A DNA stretch of 35,117 nucleotides. Origin: CAZWUW01 sp964636895. GTDB lineage: Bacteria > Bacillota > Thermincolia > Thermincolales > CAZWUW01. The DNA is taken from positions 1 to 35,117 of the forward strand of contig CAZWUW010000023.1 in the NCBI GenBank assembly GCA_964636895.1. The letters run 5' to 3'. A model generated the notes under the pieces. It made no database searches and was not told the DNA's origin. It saw nothing but the letters and a program-made list of their open reading frames with translations. Positions 31,512 to 35,117 of the stretch are shown in pieces. Numbering within the stretch: the stretch's first letter is position 1; every line of letters begins with the position of its first letter. The position numbers and the translations under genes were made by a program.

Positions 31512-31817
31512 CTAAATCCTGTGCATGAACTGAAAAACATCTTCATGTTGTGCTTTTATCTGCAGGCTCAGTTCCTGTCCTTTGGCTTCCAGTCTCTCTT
31601 TCAACTCGCCGAAACTGATTTTGGCATTGCTGATATCTACCACCATTACCATAGTAAAAAAACCCTGTAAAATAGTCTGGCTAAGGTCAAGGATATTAAC
31701 ACTATTTTCCGCGCATATAGTGGAAATTCCCGAAATTATACCCACCCGGTCCTTACCCAGGACGGTGATAATTACCCGTTTTCCCTTTTTTTCCCCATTG
31801 GCAATAATATGTTCCAT
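31512..31817 (-). CDS. ACT-domain protein, UPF0237 family
   Basis: 101 residues. A single ACT domain spans most of it: VIITVLGKDRVGIISGISTICAENSVNILDLSQTI (~residues 15-49), then FTMVMVVDIS, the beta-alpha-beta pattern of glycine-cleavage-repressor-like ACT modules. Ligand unknown. GAGGTG is placed ~9 nt before ATG 31817. Forms a two-gene unit with the UPF0210 gene. Confidence 0.92.
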   Translation of the reverse strand: MEHIIANGEKKGKRVIITVLGKDRVGIISGISTICAENSVNILDLSQTILQGFFTMVMVVDISNAKISFGELKERLEAKGQELSLQIKAQHEDVFQFMHRI

Positions 31818-31996
31818 TTTTCGTCTTCACCTCATAAATATTTATTCAAAAATTAATCTAAATAATTATAGCAAATATCTGGCGTTTAGGGAAACAAAAT
31901 CCCTGCTTTTATAAACAAATAATATCCGGGTGGCACGGGTACACTAACATTAAACATCCGCTTAAAATGAACGTGAAAAAATTGGAGGGAAGGCAG

Positions 31997-32674
31997 ATGA
32001 TTGACGAAAACCCGGATTTCCGGTGGCCAAACGGATTCCTGCCGCCGCCGGCCGAAGTAATGCCTTATATAGAACCGTTACCGGCCGGAGGCACTGAAGT
32101 CCGGGTAGGTATTTCCGGTCGGCATATCCATCTGGCCAGGGAACAGCTGGAGCAGCTTTTCGGTAAAGGCTATAAATTAACCCACTATAGAAACCTTAGC
32201 CAACCCGGCCAATTTGCAGCTCGAGAAACCCTGACCGTAGTAGGGCCTAAGGGCGTGCTGGAAGGGGTACGGATTCTGGCACCGCTGCGAGACCGTACCC
32301 AGATTGAAATATCCGGTACTGACGGTTACCATCTGGGCATTGACCCCCCAGTACGGGATTCCGGTGATATTAACGGCACTCCCGGCGTTGTAATGGTAGG
32401 TCCCAAAGGTGCAGTTACCCTGCGGTACGGCCTCATTTTGGCAGCTACCCATATTCACATGAGTACTGCCGACGCTGAACGGCTGGCCTTGAAAAACGGT
32501 GACCGGGTCCAGGTGTTGGTAGACGGTGAACGGGATTTGATTTTTAATGACGTGCTGGTCCGGGTGAGCGATTTATTTAAAACGGAAATGCATATGGATA
32601 CTGATGAAGCCAACGCTGCCGTAATCGAGGACGGCAACATGGTGCAGATAATCGGCAAAATTGCTTACCATTGA
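31997..32674 (+). CDS. pduL: PduL-type phosphate acyltransferase (phosphotransacylase)
   Basis: Exchanges CoA and phosphate on acetyl- or propionyl-groups. 225 residues from ATG 31997 (GGAGGG ~7 nt upstream; frame open to 31967). Diagnostic motifs: VRVGISGRHIHLAREQLEQLFG (~40-60; zinc His pair), PGQFAARETLTVVGPKG, RTQIEIS and, in the second half, AATHIHMSTADAERLAL with two more His, plus KTEMHMDTDEANA. It lacks an obvious encapsulation peptide, although ~35 residues precede the core, and no microcompartment shell gene is nearby, so a free catabolic or acetogenic role is more likely. Confidence 0.93.
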   Translation: MIDENPDFRWPNGFLPPPAEVMPYIEPLPAGGTEVRVGISGRHIHLAREQLEQLFGKGYKLTHYRNLSQPGQFAARETLTVVGPKGVLEGVRILAPLRDRTQIEISGTDGYHLGIDPPVRDSGDINGTPGVVMVGPKGAVTLRYGLILAATHIHMSTADAERLALKNGDRVQVLVDGERDLIFNDVLVRVSDLFKTEMHMDTDEANAAVIEDGNMVQIIGKIAYH

Positions 32675-32699
32675 AAAACATCAGGGAGGTTATAAGAGC

Positions 32700-32876
32700 A
32701 TGGGTAAAAACAACGATGATACCAAAACTATCCCGAACCGGATAAACAAAAAACCCGGCAATTCTCAGAAAGAACCGGACGCGTCCGATAACCGGATAAA
32801 GAAAACGGGGGACAGCAATACATTAGTTGTCGTGGACAATCCGGATGATACCAGGTATGAAGGAAAATTCAAGTAA
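32700..32876 (+). CDS. Hypothetical 58-aa hydrophilic protein
   Basis: Very polar: about half Asn, Asp, Lys, Glu, Gln, Thr or Ser, with almost no hydrophobic core, so probably disordered. AGGGAGG lies 9 nt before ATG 32700 and a terminator starts at its stop, so it appears to be a genuine gene co-transcribed with pduL. It could be a small stress- or sporulation-related protein; no function is claimed. Confidence 0.6.
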   Translation: MGKNNDDTKTIPNRINKKPGNSQKEPDASDNRIKKTGDSNTLVVVDNPDDTRYEGKFK

Positions 32877-32902
32877 AAAGGATGCCCTCCGGCATCCTTT
32901 TT
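32875..32902. terminator. Bidirectional terminator after the 58-aa gene
   Basis: AAAAAGGATGCC and GGCATCCTTTTT flank a CTCC loop. Serves both the pduL transcript and the converging L,D-transpeptidase gene. Confidence 0.92.
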
Positions 32903-32906
32903 CACA

Positions 32907-33668
32907 TCATGCCCGGACCACCAGGTCGGTGCCTACCGGGATGTAAGCAAATATTTCATTAATTTTGGAGTTGTTTAATCCTATACATCCCCAAGTCCAA
33001 TTATCACCTTTGTTAATACCGTTGTTACTGCCGCCATGAATACCTATACCACCACCCAGAGCAGTTTTCTGGGGAGGGATTTGCCGGTTGCGCACCGCCC
33101 TCACAATGACCTCATAGGTGGCCTGGTCAATCATCCCGGCACTAAGTCCCCGCCGGGCATCCTCAATGTTCGGGTAACTTACCCGCAGCCATCTGGATCC
33201 CAGATATTTGTCCGGCGGTGTCAATACGGAACTTTCAGCAATATAGAAATTACCCTCCGGGGTCAGCCGGTCCCCCTGCCGTTTTTTGTCGCCCATACCC
33301 CCGGCACCAAAATCAACCTCATAAGACTTGAGCGGCATCTTACCGGAATACAGGGTCAGCAGTCGGTCAGACTTGTCCACCACAATTTTCAGGTTTGGAA
33401 TTGAGCCGTTTATCCCTTTGTCTTTAAGAACCGCCGCCAGCGGCCGCTCAGACACTGCCGGCTGTCCTGCAGCAATATCGGCCTTTTTAATATCGGCCTT
33501 TTCAGCCCTCTTGGCTGCGACCCGGGTTTGGCCGCCAGCATCCGATGTGCCAACGCCAGACGCACTAACGCCCGTTGCCGTTTTAACTCCCCCGCCGCGC
33601 TGCGTTTGCCCTGCCATAATTAGTACGACAGCAAATATTAAAACTAAAAGCAGTTGAAATTTTTTCAC
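32907..33668 (-). CDS. L,D-transpeptidase (YkuD/ErfK family), secreted
   Basis: Peptidoglycan cross-linking or anchoring enzyme of 253 residues. A signal peptide (1-~20, FQLLLVLIFAVVLIMAGQ) is followed by an Ala/Gly/Lys-rich linker (~24-75) and the YkuD domain: LKIVVDKSDRLLTLYSG (~93-109), KTPEG-like RLTPEGNFYI and the active-site segment GIGIHGG...WTWGCIGLNN, with the catalytic Cys in GC-I (~residue 229) and the His in HGG. The Ser-His-Gly-Cys consensus is replaced by Thr-Trp-Gly-Cys, a known variant. GTG 33668 start with GGGAGG 8 nt upstream. Confidence 0.92.
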   Translation of the reverse strand: MKKFQLLLVLIFAVVLIMAGQTQRGGGVKTATGVSASGVGTSDAGGQTRVAAKRAEKADIKKADIAAGQPAVSERPLAAVLKDKGINGSIPNLKIVVDKSDRLLTLYSGKMPLKSYEVDFGAGGMGDKKRQGDRLTPEGNFYIAESSVLTPPDKYLGSRWLRVSYPNIEDARRGLSAGMIDQATYEVIVRAVRNRQIPPQKTALGGGIGIHGGSNNGINKGDNWTWGCIGLNNSKINEIFAYIPVGTDLVVRA

Positions 33669-33686
33669 CGTTAATACCTCCCTTTC

Positions 33687-33731
33687 AAAAGGCCTTCTCT
33701 CCAGTTACTACAAACAGAGAGAAGGCCTTTT
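33687..33731 (-). other. 14-bp perfect stem-loop next to the transpeptidase ribosome site
   Basis: AAAAGGCCTTCTCT (33687-33700) and its exact complement AGAGAAGGCCTTTT (33718-33731) form a long stem with a 17-nt loop. On the minus strand only TTTT follows, immediately before the GAAAGGGAGG ribosome site of the transpeptidase gene. Could be a terminator of the glycosyltransferase gene, an attenuator or a translation-control hairpin. Confidence 0.65.
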
Positions 33732-33744
33732 GGGCTCATCAGTA

Positions 33745-33773
33745 ATTATAACGGTTCCTGATAATTATTTCAC
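33745..33773 (-). promoter_or_regulatory. Possible sigma-A promoter for the transpeptidase gene
   Basis: Minus-strand GTGAAA (33768-33773), 17-nt spacer, TATAAT (33745-33750). The -10 is perfect and the -35 four of six. The start would lie just before the 14-bp stem-loop. Confidence 0.5.
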
Positions 33774-33801
33774 TGTATAATTTATGGCACTCCTGGCAAT
33801 C

Positions 33802-34911
33802 TTAAGCCAGCTGCAGCACATTTTCGGCAGCATCGGTACCCGCAGAAGGTTTACCCAACGCCAGCGCTTTTTCCCTCAGCAGTTTGGATTCTTTAGCATT
33901 TTCGATAATCTGTCTGACTTTTTGCGGAATCTCTGCCAAACGCCCGCATTTAACAGCAGCGCCGTTTTCCGTAAGGAACCTGGCATTCCATTCTTCCTGC
34001 CCGTAAAACACATCAAACAATACCATCGGTACCCCGCTGGCAAGGCCTTCGGAAGTTGTCAGGCCGCCCGGTTTGGTAACCATAATATCGACTGCCGTCA
34101 TGTATTCATGGATATTGGTAACTAACCCTTCAATGCTGACGTTCACGGCTGCCGCATATTTTTGCTGAAGTATTTTTCTTAATTGAAGATTAGTGCCTGT
34201 CACCACTATAATATGAAAACCTTCAGCCATAGCAGTCAACAAGTCCACAATCCGGCCCAGGTCACCCAGACCCCAGCCTCCGCCAGCCACCAGCAGTACC
34301 GGGGCATTTTGCTCCAGCCCCAGCCTGGCCCTGACTTCTACCCGGTCGTCTCTGCGCCCGAACACCGGATCAATGGGAATCCCCGCACCGGAAACCCGCC
34401 GGGGATTAAAATTAAGAGCGGCAAAGTCTTCTTCCAGCTTACTGTCACCAACAATATACAGGTCTATATTTTGATCCAGCCAATAAGCATGAATATCATA
34501 ATCAGTAACTATACCTATTAAGGGTATATTTAACCCTTCCTCTTTAAGCCGGGAAATTGCCGCCGCCGGAAAAGGATGGGTACAGACAATGGCATCAGGC
34601 CGGAAACTGTCAATTATTTTTTTGATGGCACCGGCCAGCAGCCGATAAACTATTTTTTTCGAGCCGGTATTTTCCATATTACGCCGGCCGTTTTGATAAA
34701 TCCGGTGCCAAACCCGCGGAAACCTGTTCAGCATTTGTAAATACAAACCCAGAAAAACGCCGGTCAGCCGGGGAAAACTACTGTAAATGCTGTTAGCATG
34801 GAGGGTTTCCACTCCCGGCTCAATGACTGTTAGACCTTTTATCAGCGCCTGAGCTGCCCTTTCATGACCCAGGCCAAAAGACTCGGATAATACAAGCACT
34901 TTGCGGCTCAT
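33802..34911 (-). CDS. UgtP/MGDG-synthase-like glycosyltransferase (GT28 family)
   Basis: Predicted to transfer a sugar from UDP to a lipid acceptor, giving glycolipid or lipoteichoic acid anchor, at the inner membrane face. 369 residues: the N-terminal acceptor-binding half has LSESFGLGHERAAQAL (glycine-rich GHxxAA motif, ~residues 8-23) and PDAIVCTHPFPAAAI; the C-terminal UDP-sugar half has VLLVAGGGWGLGDL (~206-219), VVTGTN, the YMTAVDIMVTKPGGLTTSEGLA block (~268-289) and GVPMVLFD. ATG 34911 is preceded by a GTGAG site. It is 13 bp from the ThiF-like gene. A diacylglycerol versus UDP-GlcNAc substrate cannot be told from sequence alone. Confidence 0.88.
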   Translation of the reverse strand: MSRKVLVLSESFGLGHERAAQALIKGLTVIEPGVETLHANSIYSSFPRLTGVFLGLYLQMLNRFPRVWHRIYQNGRRNMENTGSKKIVYRLLAGAIKKIIDSFRPDAIVCTHPFPAAAISRLKEEGLNIPLIGIVTDYDIHAYWLDQNIDLYIVGDSKLEEDFAALNFNPRRVSGAGIPIDPVFGRRDDRVEVRARLGLEQNAPVLLVAGGGWGLGDLGRIVDLLTAMAEGFHIIVVTGTNLQLRKILQQKYAAAVNVSIEGLVTNIHEYMTAVDIMVTKPGGLTTSEGLASGVPMVLFDVFYGQEEWNARFLTENGAAVKCGRLAEIPQKVRQIIENAKESKLLREKALALGKPSAGTDAAENVLQLA

Positions 34912-34924
34912 CTGCTCACACCCC

Positions 34925-35117
34925 CTAAAAATTCACCCGACAGTCCGGCAGGTCATAGTCAATAAGCTCCTTAACCGTCGGATTATCTCCACAGACCGGG
35001 CAAGCGGGATTACGCAGCACCGGAACTTCCCGAAACCTGGCATCCAGCGCTTCATAGGTCAACAAGCGGCCAACCAAACGGTCACCTTTACCCAACAGGA
35101 ACTTCAGCACTTCAGTT
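34925..35117 (-). CDS. ThiF/MoeB/HesA-family adenylyltransferase (C-terminal fragment, truncated by window edge)
   Basis: Only the last ~63 codons are in the window. They read TEVLKFLLGKGDRLVGRLLTYEALD..., then the zinc motif CPVCG (around 35000) and a final LIDYDLPDC, which is the C-terminal tail of E1-like enzymes that activate sulfur-carrier proteins in molybdopterin or thiamine synthesis. One CXXC pair of the zinc site is seen; the other half, the ATP site and the start lie outside. Choice among MoeB, ThiF and HesA is not possible. Confidence 0.85.
   Translation of the reverse strand, partial: TEVLKFLLGKGDRLVGRLLTYEALDARFREVPVLRNPACPVCGDNPTVKELIDYDLPDCRVNF

Noticed and set aside
31925..31945. 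T-box-like GGGTGGCAC upstream of pduL
   Set aside because: No room or sequence for a Stem I specifier region and no antiterminator/terminator pair; treated as chance.

Overview
The window reads as the chromosome of a strictly anaerobic, spore-forming-type Clostridia (Firmicutes), most like the Peptococcaceae / Desulfotomaculum-Pelotomaculum-Thermincola group. This is an inference from gene content: anaerobic cobalamin synthesis, an oxygen-independent benzimidazole (bza) operon, multiheme c-type cytochromes in a Gram-positive background, YteA-like and DUF342 proteins, strong AGGAGG ribosome sites and sigma-A promoters. No rRNA, tRNA, IS element or CRISPR array was seen.

Region 1 (1-5607, minus strand) is a cobalamin-riboswitch-controlled operon, cbiM-cbiN-cbiQ-cbiO-cbiD-cbiE-cbiT-cbiL. 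It encodes an ECF cobalt importer followed by early corrin-ring enzymes, with many overlapping or abutting genes, and runs off the left edge inside cbiL. Region 2 (5695-8844, minus) is a housekeeping group: DUF5665 protein, nitroreductase, YteA-like zinc-finger protein, lspA and rluD. Region 3 (9040-14336) holds a secreted subtilisin-like protease (plus strand), a FapA/DUF342 gene split by one in-frame TAG (minus), and a MarR regulator followed by a small zinc-ribbon/winged-helix gene (plus). Near-identical palindromes precede both of the last two genes.

Region 4 (14359-23696, minus) is a second cobalamin-riboswitch operon. Its order is two ThiC paralogues (bzaA, bzaB), cobS, cobT, bzaC, bzaD, bzaE: a complete predicted anaerobic route to 5,6-dimethylbenzimidazole plus its activation and attachment to the corrin ring. 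Together regions 1 and 4 provide cobalt uptake, part of the corrin ring and the lower ligand, both under cobalamin feedback. BzaC carries a C-terminal cysteine-rich DUF2284 domain, and a 21-bp tandem repeat multiplies the Shine-Dalgarno sequence of cobS.

Region 5 (23785-28700, minus) is the most striking part: a four-gene cluster encoding a membrane-anchored 12-heme NapC-like cytochrome, a membrane-anchored TPR protein, a membrane-anchored NHL beta-propeller and a secreted hexaheme cytochrome with paired CXXCH motifs. I propose it as an extracellular electron-transfer locus, possibly making a polymerising (nanowire-type) cytochrome. It has a ~220-nt leader of unknown class and follows an orphan NarL/LuxR-type response regulator.

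Region 6 (29752-35117) contains a 90-aa orphan, a UPF0210/ACT pair, a PduL-type phosphotransacylase, a 58-aa hydrophilic protein, an L,D-transpeptidase, a UgtP/MGDG-synthase-like glycosyltransferase, and the 3' end of a ThiF/MoeB-family gene at the right edge.
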